Of a DNA stretch of 64,000 nucleotides, positions 50,273 to 60,892 are shown one piece after another. The notes below the pieces were generated by a model. That model did not search any database. It worked only from the letters and a program-made list of their open reading frames with translations, and was not told the DNA's origin. Every line of letters starts with the position of its first letter. Position 1 is the stretch's first letter. Made by a program: the position numbers and the translations under genes. Origin of the DNA: Undaria pinnatifida (lineage: Eukaryota > Sar > Phaeophyceae > Laminariales > Alariaceae); assembly GCA_012845835.1 (NCBI GenBank), contig JABAKD010000024.1, positions 8,472,603 to 8,536,602 on the forward strand, given 5' to 3'.

Positions 50273-50359
50273 TGTTGATCAGCTGGCGGGGGGTCCTCAA
50301 CTGGTCTCAACATACTTTCATTGTGAATTTTGCAAATAATGTTTTATGACATGACACAT

Positions 50360-50650
50360 TATACGATAGAGGTGCCCCATTATTTTGTCTAGAGCTATTT
50401 TTCTGAAGTTCCTCACTGCAGGAGGGGGTTAAGACATGCCATTCATGTCCTTCATGCCCTTCTTAACCCAACCACTGATTTGGAGAAATCCAAAGCCGCT
50501 ACAGGATGACCAGATTCCACGGCCTAGATATACAACGAAAATCGTGCAGAAAAGCAACGAAATTGCGACGATTTGGGGTTACGGAGCCCCTTCATTCATA
50601 AACGATTTTAGACAAAAAAATGGTACTGTGCCTCTATCGTAGAACGCGCC
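50360..50650 (+). mobile_element. MITE-A, complete copy
   Basis: It runs from ATACGATAGAGGTGCCCC to GTGCCTCTATCGTAGAACGC. GGGGTTACGGAGCCCCTTCA and CACGGCCTAGATATACAACG are present. Confidence 0.8.
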
Positions 50651-50665
50651 ATATATATATATATA

Positions 50666-50961
50666 TTTTTTTTTCTCACACTTCTACTTTCCAGCTTCTG
50701 GACAAGCCGTGGTCACAGGTGGCGTCCCTTCTCCCCCCCGGTTCTTGCCTTCAATATTTATCACGCATAGGGTTCAGCAATCTCACTGCTCGTCGATTTT
50801 TCATCGAGTATTGCTAACTCACGCTCTCGCGCTTTCCGAAAGTCAATTTGTGCACAAGAAAAAGTCCCAACGAATATAAACGAATATGCACTGGGCGGGG
50901 CTCGAACTCACGAAACTGACCTATACCAGGCTCGAGGATAACCTGATACGCCACCGGGGCG
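50666..50961 (-). mobile_element. tRNA-derived SINE, copy 3
   Basis: It is nearly identical to copy 2 (CACACTTCTACTTTCCAGCT, CTCGTCGATTTTTCATCGAG, GGGCGGGGCTCGAACTCACG, GATACGCCACCGGGGCG). The A-rich tail on the minus strand merges into (TA)n at 50651-50665, directly beside the MITE-A end. Confidence 0.82.
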
Positions 50962-51002
50962 ATACCTACCGGTAGCCCTTGGGGTATCGTATAGGGGTTA
51001 CG

Positions 51003-51250
51003 ATGCGTGTTACAACGGAGGTATTAAGGTGTACCTCTTTTTGGCTATTTTTTTTTTTAATATGGGGGCTCCTTTATCCAAAATCGTCGGAATGTTATCC
51101 TTGTTTTGCACATGCATTTTGGGTAACCTTAGGCCATGAGCATGTCAACGTTCATCGGGATGTACCTTCAGTACGATCAAAAACAGTTTCTAGGTAAGGT
51201 ATAGAGCCCCTCAAGCCAAGAACCTTGCAGGGAAAATACTTCATCTCTAC
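51003..51250 (-). mobile_element. MITE-A, inverted, diverged
   Basis: It starts ACGATGCGTGTTACAACGGAGG, then GGTGTACCTCTTTTTGGC, CTCCTTTATCCAAAATCGTC, TTAGGCCATGAGCATG and CTCAAGCCAAGAACCTTGCA. Confidence 0.65.
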
Positions 51251-51429
51251 CTTACAATCGCTTGGAAAGACGGCTGTCGGGTGAGGTAAGAGTTCCTCGA
51301 GAGAGTAAGAAGCTTAAAAATGCAAGAGATACTGTTTACCAGGTATAATTTATTGATTTTACCACGTCTTTGTTTAGCATATCCCATTTATTATCTTCGC
51401 TCTCTTTTATGTTCTCAGTTCTCATTCCC

Positions 51430-51785
51430 TAGGCGTAACTCAGACCCGGGGTCACTAAGCAGGCTCTTCTCCCCCTCTCCACTACGGTAGGCGCCTTAAT
51501 TTTAATCGCGAGAATAATTTAGCATTCTCTTCCCTCGTCGATTCGCGTCGAATTGTGGTTATACATATAACAATTGTATACTTGAGAGTTCGTCGAATCT
51601 CGCCGGGTTGTTAGCATTGATCTCCGGGGACCTCCCTTCGCCACGGGCCATCGTATCTCGGAGATCAACAATCTTCGAGCCCTTTTGAACTTAGAGAATG
51701 TATTATCAACTCGGAACTCGAACCCTCGCACACCATGCTTAGAAGCGGACGATCTGCAGATCACGCTACAAGCCACATAGTTACG
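51430..51785 (-). mobile_element. SINE, diverged copy 4
   Basis: The body TTTTAATCGCGAGAATAATT, TAGCATTCTCTTCCCTCGTC, GATTCGCGTCGAATTGTG aligns with copies 2 and 3. The head reads, on minus, GTGGCTTGTAGCGTGATCTG ... GAGGGTTCGAGTTCC with a good B box but a different A-box region, perhaps another tRNA ancestry. Confidence 0.55.
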
Positions 51786-51789
51786 TGTA

Positions 51790-52224
51790 CATGGTCTAGT
51801 GGGTAGTGCAAAACCAACAGATGTCCTACGATACCACGCGTCAGCATACCGTCCTTGCCTGGTATAATCGCTCCGGGTCTTCGTCGAGCGTTTGCGTGGA
51901 GGCTAAGCAGAAGACCCTTAGGCATGGCACCGCCATCAGCGACGACAGGTCCAGAAGCAGCTGAGGACGCACAAAGCGCAACGAGCATGCCAACGCTTTT
52001 ATCAGAACAGGGGTAGTATTTTTCAGTCAAAATATTGTGTGCCCTTGTTAGCTTTCTTCAACAAACAACTATACTACCTATAAAAACATCGTCGGAGCAT
52101 CAGTATTTGTCAACAATGGTTTTCGTTATAGAGCTACATCACGATACTTTTTTTCGGGTTGCAGTTTCGTTTTTTCTCAAAGACAGTGTTTGGGTAATGT
52201 CGGCACAGTAGGGGCCCCCCAGCA
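51790..52224. other. No feature recognised
   Basis: There is no exon with splice support and no known repeat. Confidence 0.35.
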
Positions 52225-52385
52225 ATATGGTGAAAAGCCAGAGCAGTATAACCGCGCCTTACAGAGGGAAGTCGCGTCATTCATTCCAGGTTAGGAATAT
52301 AATTCCCCAGTCGCGCCAAGCGTTTTTGACCGCCTTATATCGGGATACCCGCATTATATGGGGATACCGCCTTATTGGGGGACCC
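52225..52385 (-). repeat. Dispersed repeat K, inverted
   Basis: Reverse-complement match to 7385-7535: TTCCAGGTTAGGAAT, TTCCCCAGTCGCGCCAAGCG, TTTTTGACCGCCTTATATCG, GGGATACC. Confidence 0.65.
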
Positions 52386-53562
52386 CTACTCTGTGTATAG
52401 AGCTCTTAAATGGTGGCGCACCCTTACGGTATCTCCGCCGCGCAATGTATATATATATATATACCTGCGTGAAAGATGCAATGAATTTCTTTTTGGAATG
52501 CTGTTCTCTGGCGGTCGAGGTTTTTTTCTCGCTCCTCCGGCTGAGGGGCAAGCAAGGGGACCATCGGTACATTACGACGCATGTCTGGGTCCCGGCCGAG
52601 CTCCGTGGCGGTGCTCTGAGCATTCAACATCGATGAGCTGGCTCTGCTTTTTCAAGGGGTTGCGTCCCGCGTCGCTGAGGCGAGTAGGTGCATGAAAACC
52701 CTTATACGAAGTTATCTAATACGTCAATAGCCCGCTCCGCTCTTCCATCAGTTCAGTTGTTTTCACCCCTTCTGCTGTCTGCTACGACGTAGCTACATAT
52801 CACACAGCCAGCAGCAGCAGCAACAGCAGCACATCTGTCAAACATCGTACGTATATTTTGCACATAGCCCTGTAACTCATTCTGTTGTACACCTCGCACT
52901 AAACACGTAACACACCACGCCCGACAAAGCTGCCTCCCCCCGTCCGTCTACCTGGGAACCTAGCTACTAACTATGTCTCGAGTGGTTGTGCCCCTCGCAC
53001 TTGGGAGGTAGTCGCACCGGGAAAGACCCACAGAGCAAGGCCCATACTGCCGCCTGCCTCGTTTCGCCGAGCCCATAGAAACCCATACCTGTATGTTTCT
53101 GCTTTTTTCTAGCTCTGCTGCTGTGCTACTGCATCACACATGGTCCTGAAGGCTCTGTGCTTGTGGCTGTCACGTTACAACAGCAGCTGTGGTGTGAGCC
53201 CTCTCCTTCGTGGCACCCACAGACGGTGCTTCTGCGTGCAAGTGTGTATGTGGCTCATGTATGTACCAGATGAATGAGTAGACCGTGTGTTGTCATAGGC
53301 GCACAATACGATCAAGAATACCGGTGGGTTGTTTTTCTCAATAGCAGCCGCTCAGCCTCATAGTGTGCTTTCATAGGCGCACAGTACGATCAAAGAAGAC
53401 CGGTGGATTGTTCCTTCACAAGCAGTTGCTCAGACCCGCAGCCACAAAAGCATAATACAGCAGCAGCGCTGCAGCAGTAAAGCAGTACACCGACGGCCGT
53501 GTTTCAAGCTCTTGTCTTTGCGCCAGAAGTCACGGTTTATGTGCGTGGTTGGTGCACAGCAG
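52386..53562. other. No gene recognised
   Basis: There are (TA)n at 52447-52461 and scattered CAG triplets (52805-52830, 53455-53480). GCGCACA(A/G)TACGATCAA(G/A)(A/G)A followed by ACCGGTGGNTTGTT is duplicated at 53300 and 53375. Confidence 0.4.
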
Positions 53563-53634
53563 GACATCGAACCACGACAACATTTTCACGTCCGACGCAA
53601 CGATTAAACACATATCGTCGGACCTCACAACCAG
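53563..53634 (+). CDS. Internal exon, unrecognised
   Basis: Acceptor GGTGCACAGCAG and donor ACCAG|GTATAC. The frame reads TSNHDNIFTSDATIKHISSD then LTT, leaving two bases that join in phase to 53670. Confidence 0.5.
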
Positions 53635-53669
53635 GTATACGAAGCATACAGCAGCAGCAAAAACTGTAG

Positions 53670-53877
53670 CTCATACAATCACGGGAACGCCTGTGTTCAC
53701 CATGTTACACTTGCGACACCCCCGGGATATCAAGTCAACCCTATAACGAAGGGGAACCTTGTACATATCAACCACGGGAGAATAAAAAGACACAGCATGA
53801 CCTCCACACAACAGGCGTGGCCGCGAGTTACAGCACAAGTCTCGGATAGTCCCTTAGCATCTGACCATCCGATATGA
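53670..53877 (+). CDS. Terminal exon with TPPGxxxNxIxxGNLV motif
   Basis: The acceptor AAAACTGTAG in matching phase gives SYNHGNACVHHVTLATPPGY, QVNPITKGNLVHINHGRIKR and ends DSPLASDHPI before TGA. TPPGYQVNPITKGNLV recurs as TPPGFEANRIPRGNLV in the exon at 63677, so the two loci share a gene family I cannot name. Confidence 0.5.
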
Positions 53878-53879
53878 AA

Positions 53880-54059
53880 TCGACGAGGACGAGCGCTTCC
53901 GAAAGAGACCAGGCCGAAACGGATATCGTAGGCACAGGTACAGGAACGCTCAACCTTTTCGGGAGTTGATTATCGTACATCGACCAACAGCGTGAGAATA
54001 TGCGATTCTCTCGACCGTCTCGGAAGAGATGGCGCGCCAACAGCACGGGTAATAGAGTC
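53880..54059. other. No feature recognised
   Basis: A minus open frame ends at 53828 (ISDGQMLRDYPRLVL). It could be the terminal exon of the gene at 54592-54715, but the acceptor is unclear. Confidence 0.25.
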
Positions 54060-54195
54060 GTCCCACGCTAGGAGTGCAGCAGGTTTTAACAATTTTCTGC
54101 GCTCCTACCATGAGGAGCTAGCTCAATATCTCACCCGCGAGAAACGTGATTTCGAAGACATTCGTTCACGCAACCCGAACAACACTTTCTATGCG
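54060..54195 (+). repeat. Dispersed repeat J
   Basis: CCACGCTAGGAGTGCAGCAG, GAGCTAGCTCAATATCTCAC, GTGATTTCGAAGACATTCGT, CACGCAACCCGAACAAC. It is followed by MITE-A, the reverse of the order at 57 kb. Confidence 0.65.
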
Positions 54196-54450
54196 CTAAA
54201 CCAAAGTCGTTGGAATGCCATTCTTGTTTTGCAATATGTGCAATATGCCTTGTTTGTATACCTAGGCCATGGGTATGTTCATCGGTTTTATACGTTTAGT
54301 GTACATGTACACTCGTTAATAAGTCAGTTTGTGGGCGAGGAATGGAGCTCCCCATCATGTTTGGAGCCTCGGAAAAGAATTGGTGCACCTCTACAGTACT
54401 ATTACTACTATTACTATACCCTCAGTAGCGTGAGTCCTCTACTCTAGCAT
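54196..54450 (-). mobile_element. MITE-A, inverted fragment
   Basis: CAAAGTCGTTGGAATGCC, TACCTAGGCCATGGGTATGT, GAGGAATGGAGCTCCCC, AAAGAATTGGTGCACCTCTA, ending in a (TAC)n tract instead of the TIR. Confidence 0.6.
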
Positions 54451-54591
54451 GCGCCTGGTGGCACCTCTGAACGGGCGAAATGTGTGCACGGAAGGATGCT
54501 ATCGGACTAAGCGCTCGAGAGGTATCGACCAATTAAAAGCACGTTGAAAACTAAAGGTTGGTCAATCAATCAGCCAGCACCCGGGCCTCAC

Positions 54592-54715
54592 CGCGTTCTG
54601 CATGCCGAAGGACTTGAGCTCGTCGATGGTCTCGAAGCCTACCGTTCGCATGTCGTACATGGGGTTAACCACGAACAGCCGGAGGCACATGCGCACGTCG
54701 CGGCTAAGGTACCCC
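54592..54715 (-). CDS. Internal exon, unrecognised (41 codons)
   Basis: Minus-strand acceptor GTACAATGCAG and donor AACGCG|GTGAGG. One base plus 41 codons: GYLSRDVRMCLRLFVVNPMY, DMRTVGFETIDELKSFGMQN, A. Composition is strongly coding (few rare codons, no stops). The residue pattern suggests a folded globular domain; I cannot name the family. Confidence 0.65.
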
Positions 54716-54734
54716 CTGCATTGTACCAGTAATA

Positions 54735-55430
54735 CAGCAGTAGCAGCAGCAGTAGAGATACAAAAACGGTGCGCAGAACGCTCCGCGGGTGAACAAAAAC
54801 GCTACTAATGACGTCTCAGTAAACGTGCAGTATCGTAGAAAGCACAGTGACAAGTGCAGTGGGCAGACGTCGATATCAAGGGAAAAAACAGATGCGCACA
54901 TCGGGGACAGGCAAACGTGCCTAAAAAAGGTTTACAAATGGATTGCCTGTTGAGCCGAAACTCCAACTACGATTCGAGTTCCTAACCCCGACCCTAACGC
55001 CTTAACTGCAGAGTATTTCCAAGCTGATGCTGAATGGGATCTTGAAAAGACCCATCAATAACACGAAGTAAGGTATTGCTTGAAGACGGTTAAGACGGTT
55101 GGACTGACAAATTAAATCCGGGAAAAAAAAGTTTTGCACAGTCACCCCTGTCGTAGAGCAGCAGCAGCAGCAGAGATGCAGCACCGATGCGCAGAACGTT
55201 GTTAGAGTGAACAAAACCGCTAGAATCTGCGTCATTGTGCGAGCTTGAGTAGAAAGCACAGCGAAAAGTGTAGCAGCCTGGGTATACGTCGAATGTCAAG
55301 GATAAAAACAGACGCGCCCGTCGCAGCTGAGGCATCTTTTCGCACCAGCGTGCATTGCAGCAGCAGCAGCAGAGATACAACATCGGTGCGTAGAACGCTT
55401 TGCGAGTAAACAGCAACGCTACTACAGTCA
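54735..55430 (-). repeat. Tandem units with CAG tract, in the intron upstream of 54592-54715
   Basis: Units at 54735, 55155 and 55358 share CAGCAGCAG, AGAGATACAACATCGGTGCG, AGAACGCT, AACAAAA(A)CGCTA, GTAGAAAGCACAG and AAAAACAGA(C/T)GCGC. The first unit abuts the exon's acceptor: the CTGCTGTATTACTGG tract on the minus strand is the unit's CAG tract. Confidence 0.7.
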
Positions 55431-55439
55431 AAAATATAT

Positions 55440-55625
55440 GGTATAAAAATAAAAACACGGGGCAGCTGTGAGATCAAAGGTTTCGTCGAAACTCATCTTT
55501 GCAAGCTTTGTGTGATACTCCGATCGCGCGTATTACTGGGTGTGTGTCCTCATTAAGGCTATATAGGTCGGCGACTCCCCTTAGAGCTACAGTCTAGCTT
55601 GTGCCAGGGTCAAAAAATATACAAG
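55440..55625 (+). repeat. Repeat E, near-complete copy
   Basis: GGCAGCTGTGAGATCAAAGG, TTTCGTCGAAACTCATCTTT, GTGTGATACTCCGATCGCGC, TATATAGGTCGGCGACTCCC. It is 180 bp long and comparable to 26045. Confidence 0.75.
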
Positions 55626-55664
55626 TAACATCGCTTTCAATTTGCATATTAGCGTAGGAGGTTT

Positions 55665-55815
55665 AGTGTACCCTCAGCGGCCTTCTGGACAAGCCGTGGT
55701 CGCAGGAGTCGTACCTCCTCCTTCCCGATACGTGCCGTCATTGGTATCGCGCAGAGGGTTCAGCATTGTCACGTCTCGTCAATTTTCATCGAATTGTGTT
55801 GCATACGTGCAGGAG
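55665..55815 (-). mobile_element. SINE body fragment (copy 5)
   Basis: GCCTTCTGGACAAGCCGTGG, TCGCAGGAGTCGTACCTCCT, GGTATCGCGCAGAGGGTTCA, GCATTGTCACGTCTCGTCAA. The tRNA-like head is missing. Confidence 0.65.
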
Positions 55816-55974
55816 TAGACAGAGAGGTGCAGAAGGCGAGAGCGCGAACTATAGCGGCCTAGGCAGGCGTCGATATCAACAACACTATCAAGAGCCGCGC
55901 TGCGGTAAAGGTTAAACCGTTGAGGCCCACCATTTTCTCGATCTCCATGGATCAGATGCGCGTTTTACAGTAGT

Positions 55975-56115
55975 AACAATCGTTTCGGTACCTTTTGTAG
56001 CCCATGGTTTTTTTTTGTACCCGACGTAGTTTGCATTTTTTTTCTTAACCTTTGCGGTTGTGTGGGAGATATGCACCTCCAACAGTGAGGAACCTAAAAA
56101 AACTTGAGCTATAGT
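55975..56115 (-). mobile_element. MITE-A fragment
   Basis: TAGCCCATGGTTTTTTTTTG and GCACCTCCAACAGTGAGGAA, with CTAAAAAAACTTGAGCTATA, resemble the second half of inverted MITE-A copies. Ends are degraded. Confidence 0.4.
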
Positions 56116-56129
56116 ACTATAACACCGTA

Positions 56130-56689
56130 CAATGGGTGATTCGTAGCGGCAACGACGACGAGGATACTCCTGTAGTGTCTGTCAGATGCTCTCTACATGA
56201 ACATCGCTATTATCCTGAACGTAGCGCACCAAATGATTGCAACATTGGGGGGCTCAGCACGTTTCTTCCATATATACATCAACACGTTTTGCTATATTAT
56301 CTCCCTGTCTGGCCGCCTGCGGCCAATATCTGTCTCCTAGCATGGCAATCGTTTTCTCGCTACTATCTAACGTACCAAACTGCTCCATGTTACACCCGTC
56401 TATTTTTCTCATCTCTTCCTCTAACACATTCCGTTCCTCCTTGTACAGCTCAGTCTCCCACTATGTGAACAGACGGGGTGGGGGCAGAAATCAAGTATGC
56501 AACAGCATCTTACGTGCTCCACACCACCTCAGCCGCGATGATGCACATGAGCTTTCCCCTCTTAAAGTTCCCCAACACCATGCGTTTGCATCCGACCCGC
56601 TTTTTCGTCAAATCTTCTCCCCATGCCCTCATCCTGCAGGCCCGGCCACACCAGCGAACAGCGGCAGGAGCAATATGATACATCTCAGG
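56130..56689 (+). other. Possible exon region, unresolved
   Basis: The frame at 56478-56678 contains GAEIKYATASYVLHTTSAAM then MHMSFPLLKFPNTMRLHPTR, possibly an exon of a membrane protein. Splice boundaries are unclear and other frames are also open, so I do not call it a CDS. Confidence 0.3.
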
Positions 56690-56752
56690 GTTAGCGTTTG
56701 GGGTTAGCGTTGGGGTTGGCGTTGGGGTTAGTCAGGGTTAGTTAGGGTCAGG
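56690..56752 (+). repeat. Degenerate TTAGGG-like block
   Basis: AGGGTTAGCGTTTGGGGTTA, GCGTTGGGGTTGGCGTTGGG, GTTAGTCAGGGTTAGTTAGG. It abuts the MITE-A at 56762. A weaker one lies at 57595-57630. Confidence 0.6.
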
Positions 56753-56761
56753 GAGACACCT

Positions 56762-56900
56762 GCTACGATAGAGGTTGCAATTTTTCGCGTTTTTTTTTTC
56801 TTGAAAGTCGGGCCGCCTTAACCCAATATCGCTGGAGAATGTCATTTTTCTTTGCGCGGTTCTTTTCGTTTTATACCAAGGCCACGAGATCTTGGGTTAG
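56762..56900 (-). mobile_element. MITE-A, inverted, truncated
   Basis: GCTACGATAGAGGTTGCAAT, GGGCCGCCTTAACCCAATAT, ACCAAGGCCACGAGATC. It stops where the next copy begins. Confidence 0.65.
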
Positions 56901-56923
56901 GGACGGAGATTTTCGGCTATGGC

Positions 56924-57185
56924 CGCGTGCTACGATGGAGGAAGCACTCTTCGGGGGGGGGGGGTTCTGAATTTCGGGACTCCTTAGCCCAATACGGCCG
57001 GAATGCCATACCATTTTTGGCGTTTTGTTTCGTGTTATGCCTAGGCCATGTAAACGTTTCATCGGGTTTCACTTGCAGTTTCCTCATAATCGGCTTATTT
57101 GGGTGTAGTACAAGCGCTCCTCAAGCCAAGAACCTTGCAGGGAAAAAATACCAATGGCTGCTGCACCGATACCGTAGTACTTGTG
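56924..57185 (-). mobile_element. MITE-A, inverted copy
   Basis: CGCGTGCTACGATGGAGGAA, GACTCCTTAGCCCAATACGG, ATGCCTAGGCCATGTAAACG, CTCAAGCCAAGAACCTTGCA, GGCTGCTGCACCGATACCGT. A poly(G) run (56957-56966) lies near the start. Confidence 0.7.
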
Positions 57186-57294
57186 TATGTCAGCTTCAGC
57201 AAGAAATTCGGATTGGGGTTTTACGCGCACGCTCATCCTGTGGGCCCCGACGCGTCGACGAAGAGTGGCAGCCCAGCCGTACGGTAAACATCAG

Positions 57295-57435
57295 TCACCC
57301 CACGCCAGGGATGCAGCAGAAGTTTCCAAGAAAATTCTGAGCCCCAACATGAGGAAATCAATACTTCACCCGAAAAGTGATTTCGAAGACATCAATCGTT
57401 CGCGCAACGAACCCGACTAACGTTTCTATGCGCAG
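57295..57435 (+). repeat. Dispersed repeat J
   Basis: CCCCACGCCAGGGATGCAGC, CATGAGGAAATCAATACTTC, AAAAGTGATTTCGAAGACAT, TCGCGCAACGAACCCGACTA. Confidence 0.65.
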
Positions 57436-57474
57436 TCCTAAAATCAACCACTGTACTCTCAAAATTACCAGACA

Positions 57475-57600
57475 AAGCCGATAGTTCGACACCTGAGGAG
57501 GTCAACCGCACTATAGAGGTCAAAACGTCAGAAGGTCAGAAACATTTGGCTAAAAAAGTGCAACCTCTACCGCACTATAGAGGGATGACTCATATCAGGG
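57475..57600 (+). repeat. Dispersed repeat C
   Basis: GATAGTTCGACACCTGAGGA, GGTCAACCGCACTATAGAGG, GTGCAACCTCTACCGCACTA. Same order as 10675. Confidence 0.7.
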
Positions 57601-58379
57601 TCAGAGGGATTAGGGTCAAAGTTGGGGTAAGGTTCTCCGCATGCCCCCATCCTGCGAAACCGCTCGTGCCAGCGGAAAAAAATAAAAACGCGCAGCCGGA
57701 GTATCACGCAGCCTGCATAGATGAGCATCGACCATTAATTCGAACTCACAGCTGACGTACTTGTACTCGAAATAATTTTGTAAAATACGGCAGAAGCAAT
57801 AGACTATAGGGCATTGCTATTTCAAGAGAAAAATTCGCGTGACATCAGACGCGGAGAGAGAGCGATGCAGCGTTCCCTCGGGACGACTAACGGCAGACGA
57901 ACTCCTAAGGGGCTCGGTTAGAAGTTTGGGGATAATCAGGAAGAGAGGCAACCCCCATTCAAAGTTCGATAAAAGCCGGTGATGACATAGAGGTACTTGG
58001 AAAAGGGTAACAAGTATGGGTGTGATCTCATGCCGAAGCAGAGAGACCTCCTTGATCCCAAACTAAACGAGAAAAGGCAAAAAAAATGCCATCATGGTAC
58101 CGCTGTTTCACATTACGCACAGTATAGCTGATGCGTCCACGAATCGTGGCCATAGCTCTCCTCATCGAGAAAGCTGCGGACGAGAGATTCGGTGGGCGCC
58201 CCACGCACACCCTCTCTCCTCTACTCCGTTCGCCAGCCCGAACGCGAAAAAAAGTGCCGTGAAAAAAATCACGCCCGGAATGCGCGGGGGTACGACAACA
58301 ACCGACAAAACCGACAAACCGACAGTATTGCTGCTGTTGACATGTCGGTGGAAGGTGCACACTGCAGCAGTGGATGTGC
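57601..58379. other. No feature recognised
   Basis: Short frames exist on both strands in 58028-58447 but show no domain. I see no exon pair or family repeat. Confidence 0.35.
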
Positions 58380-58589
58380 CCCTGTTTTTGTCTGAGGGTG
58401 GTGGACCTGAAAAGCTCTATACCCCACCCATAAAACTCAATTTTTGACGAAAAATGAAGAAAAAATGAGACGCGAGACCCGATGAACACTCCCATGGCCT
58501 AGATACTACCGGTATTACTTATTAATATCAGGTATGTAACGAATATTATTGTAAAACACAAGAAAACGACAATGGGCCAGTGTGGTCAT

Positions 58590-58965
58590 TGCAGTAGTTA
58601 ATCAACCCCGTCAATCATAATCTTTTGGGCAAAAAGGTGTACAGTACCCCAAAAGGGGTACAGTACCGTCCATAAATAATCAACCCCGTCAGTCAGGAAC
58701 GTTTCGGGAAAAAAAGGGTACAGTACCCCAAAAGGGGTACAGTCCTGTCAGTAGTTAATCAACCCCGTCAGTCAGAAACATTTTGGGCAAAAAGGGGTAC
58801 AGTACCCCAAAAGGGGTACAGTCCTGTCAGTAGTTAATCAACCCCGTCAGTCCGAAACATTTTGGGCAAAAAGGGGTACAGTACCGCAAAAGGGGTACAG
58901 TGCTGTCATAAGTTAATCAACCCCGTCAGATAGAAAAAGTCTTGGCAAGAAGGGGTGCAGTACCC
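58590..58965 (+). repeat. ~78 bp tandem repeat, five units, born from MITE-A
   Basis: Units GTAGTTAATCAACCCCGTCA, GTCAGAAACATTTTGGGCAA, AAAGGGGTACAGTACCCCAA, AAGGGGTACAGTCCTGTCA. The inner GGGGTACAGTACCCC is palindromic. A sixth, altered unit follows the MITE-B at 59370-59460. Confidence 0.88.
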
Positions 58966-58973
58966 CAAAAGGA

Positions 58974-59308
58974 GGGGCTGTGAATCGGCAATATTTCACG
59001 ACTAATAACTAATCGGTAAGTGCTGTACGCCAACTAACTGACTTTAGTCGGCAAGTCGTTCCGCGAAACCAGCTGATGGTCAGCCGACTTACCGACTTAA
59101 GCCACCCGATCGAAGCGAGCCAATTAGCGCCCCCCCGGTAGAGGAGGGCACGCCCGAAAAAAAAAAAAATGCGTTTTGCATTAAACACTCTTTCCTACAA
59201 GCATGGAACTTCAGCAAGCCGGATAGTCGGCACCTCCGGGAAACGCCTAAATATTTGTCCGACTAATAACTAGCTGGTGGCGTAAGTCGTACCGACTCAC
59301 AGCTCTAG
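58974..59308. mobile_element. MITE-B, long form, inside the 78 bp array
   Basis: It runs from GGGCTGTGAATCGGCAATAT to CGTACCGACTCACAGCTCTA, ~335 bp, with a GCACGCCCGAAAAAAA tract in the middle. It splits the expanded MITE-A. Confidence 0.8.
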
Positions 59309-59480
59309 GTATGTAACTAACGTTAGTGCAAACCACAAGAAAACGACATGGGTAGCGTAGCCATTAGTTAATCAACCCCGTCAATCAGAAACATTTTGTG
59401 CTAAAAGGGGTACCCCAAAAGGGGTATATAGTACCCCAAAAGGGGTACATAGTACCCTTATCGCAGAACGGGTCGGAACG

Positions 59481-60797
59481 ACAATGACCCGTACTTACTA
59501 CCTTCGTTCCCCTTGCCGCCTCGGTAAGGCATGCTACGAAGCATGCCCTAGCAGGCTTGTAGCGAGTGGGGGGGGTCTTTCTGGCGGGTGTAAGACCGGA
59601 CTCACCCTCAAGGAGTGATACCTTCTTGCTGCTGCGTGTGGCCGCGAGGCTCAGGCGTGGCGGTAGAGTTGGGTCGTACGTGGTGCGTTAGGCATGGTCA
59701 CCTACGATTCGCGCGTCTTTTTAGGCAGCAGCGGCGGAGCAGCAATGCTTAATCGGGATGCTCGTGCACGGAGGCAGGCGCCACCACGAGCCACGCTACG
59801 GCGCAGTTTCGGTTTGCGTGGGGGGAACTGCGCCGGCAGGAGGCTGGATTCGACGACGAAGGAGGAGGGCGACTGGCCGTCGACGGGCGGGGAAGAGACG
59901 GATTGAACTCTCCCTGAACGAGATTTTTTGTCTTCAAGATCAGCACCGCAAGCTGCGTGGAGCATTTTGTTTTTTTTTGGGACGGGAGAGAAGGGGAACC
60001 GATTGAAATTGAGTGTGGACGAGAGCAAGTGCGAAGGAGCGGGCAGAGTGCGCTAAGGCGATGAGGCGGCCACGGAGAACCACAGCAGGAGGATGGCACA
60101 CGCAGACCCACGACCGGCACGCACACCATCATCATGAGAGCAGCGATCGTCTTTTTTTTCAGGGTTATTTTTACCAGGCAGTAGTACAACATGTTACTTA
60201 CGTCACTGATTTTTGTAGAGTTTGTAGAAAAATTGTATACCCTTCATGGGGAACGACTCACCGCAAATTTCAATTTTCAGGCACGGGCGTCGTAGCTGCG
60301 CTACAACCTGTCGAATAACTCGGGAAGGAGGGGCGATCATTGATATTTGTACTGTGGTTTTTGGTTCGATTGCTCTTGTTTCGCTGCATGCCCGCGGGTC
60401 GTCACTCTGACAGCACTCCAGACAGCAGGCGCGTTCGTCTATACTCACGATTACCGCGCGGTTCGTACGGTGCAGGCAGCCCAACCGCTGTAGTTTGTAG
60501 CCGCGAGTTGGTTAGTTGTGGGAACGGGGAACTCTATGCTGTAGTTGAGTGGATAGTCTACACGCGGCCATGTGAGTTCAGTCTGCACATTGGACCTTTT
60601 CACTTGTTGTGCGCCTTCTTCCGTATCGTGCGTTTTTAGGCGGGAAAGCGTAGTATTGCCCGGACGAATTTTGATTTCATTTGGTTTTTCGGATCTTCCT
60701 AGGGCTCCAGCACCTTTGTGCGACCACGGACTCTAGATTTTTTTACAAGAGTTAATGTGAGAAAACAACAAAAACAACAAACAGCTTAAGATCTTAC
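59481..60797. other. No gene recognised
   Basis: GC-rich 59.6-60.1 kb has overlapping frames on both strands but no splice-supported exon. 60.1-60.8 kb is likely intron or flank of the minus-strand gene. Confidence 0.35.
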
Positions 60798-60892
60798 CCG
60801 TCGAGCATCCCGATGTATTCGTCGTACTCCGACTGGACGCGGCGATGCCTTTTCGCAACGGACGCGAAAGTAGCCACCGCTGCTCTGCTCTC
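60798..60892 (-). CDS. Internal exon, founding member of a triplicated exon
   Basis: Minus-strand acceptor GTTCCGTGCAG and donor CTCGACGG|GTAAGA. The frame reads ESRAAVATFASVAKRHRRVQ then SEYDEYIGMLDG. The copy at 61.9 kb differs by a 3 bp insertion that keeps this frame (ESRAASVTTF), which supports it. A second frame is also open, and the incoming phase is not fixed. The protein is unrecognised. Confidence 0.6.

Larger units (their letters stand above)
58380..59480 (+). mobile_element. MITE-A copy expanded by internal tandem amplification
   Basis: The left part keeps AGCTCTATACCCCACCC, GAGACCCGATGAACACTCCC, ATGGCCTAGATAC and AAGAAAACGACAATGGG. The right end has CCTTATCGCAGAACGGGTCG, a MITE-A terminus. 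In between, the subterminal GTTAATCAACCCCGTCAGTC, AGAAACATTTTGGGCAAAAA, GGGGTACAG segment (GTTAAGGAGCCCCGTCATTC, AGAAACATTTC... in normal copies) is repeated, and a MITE-B is inserted. Confidence 0.65.
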
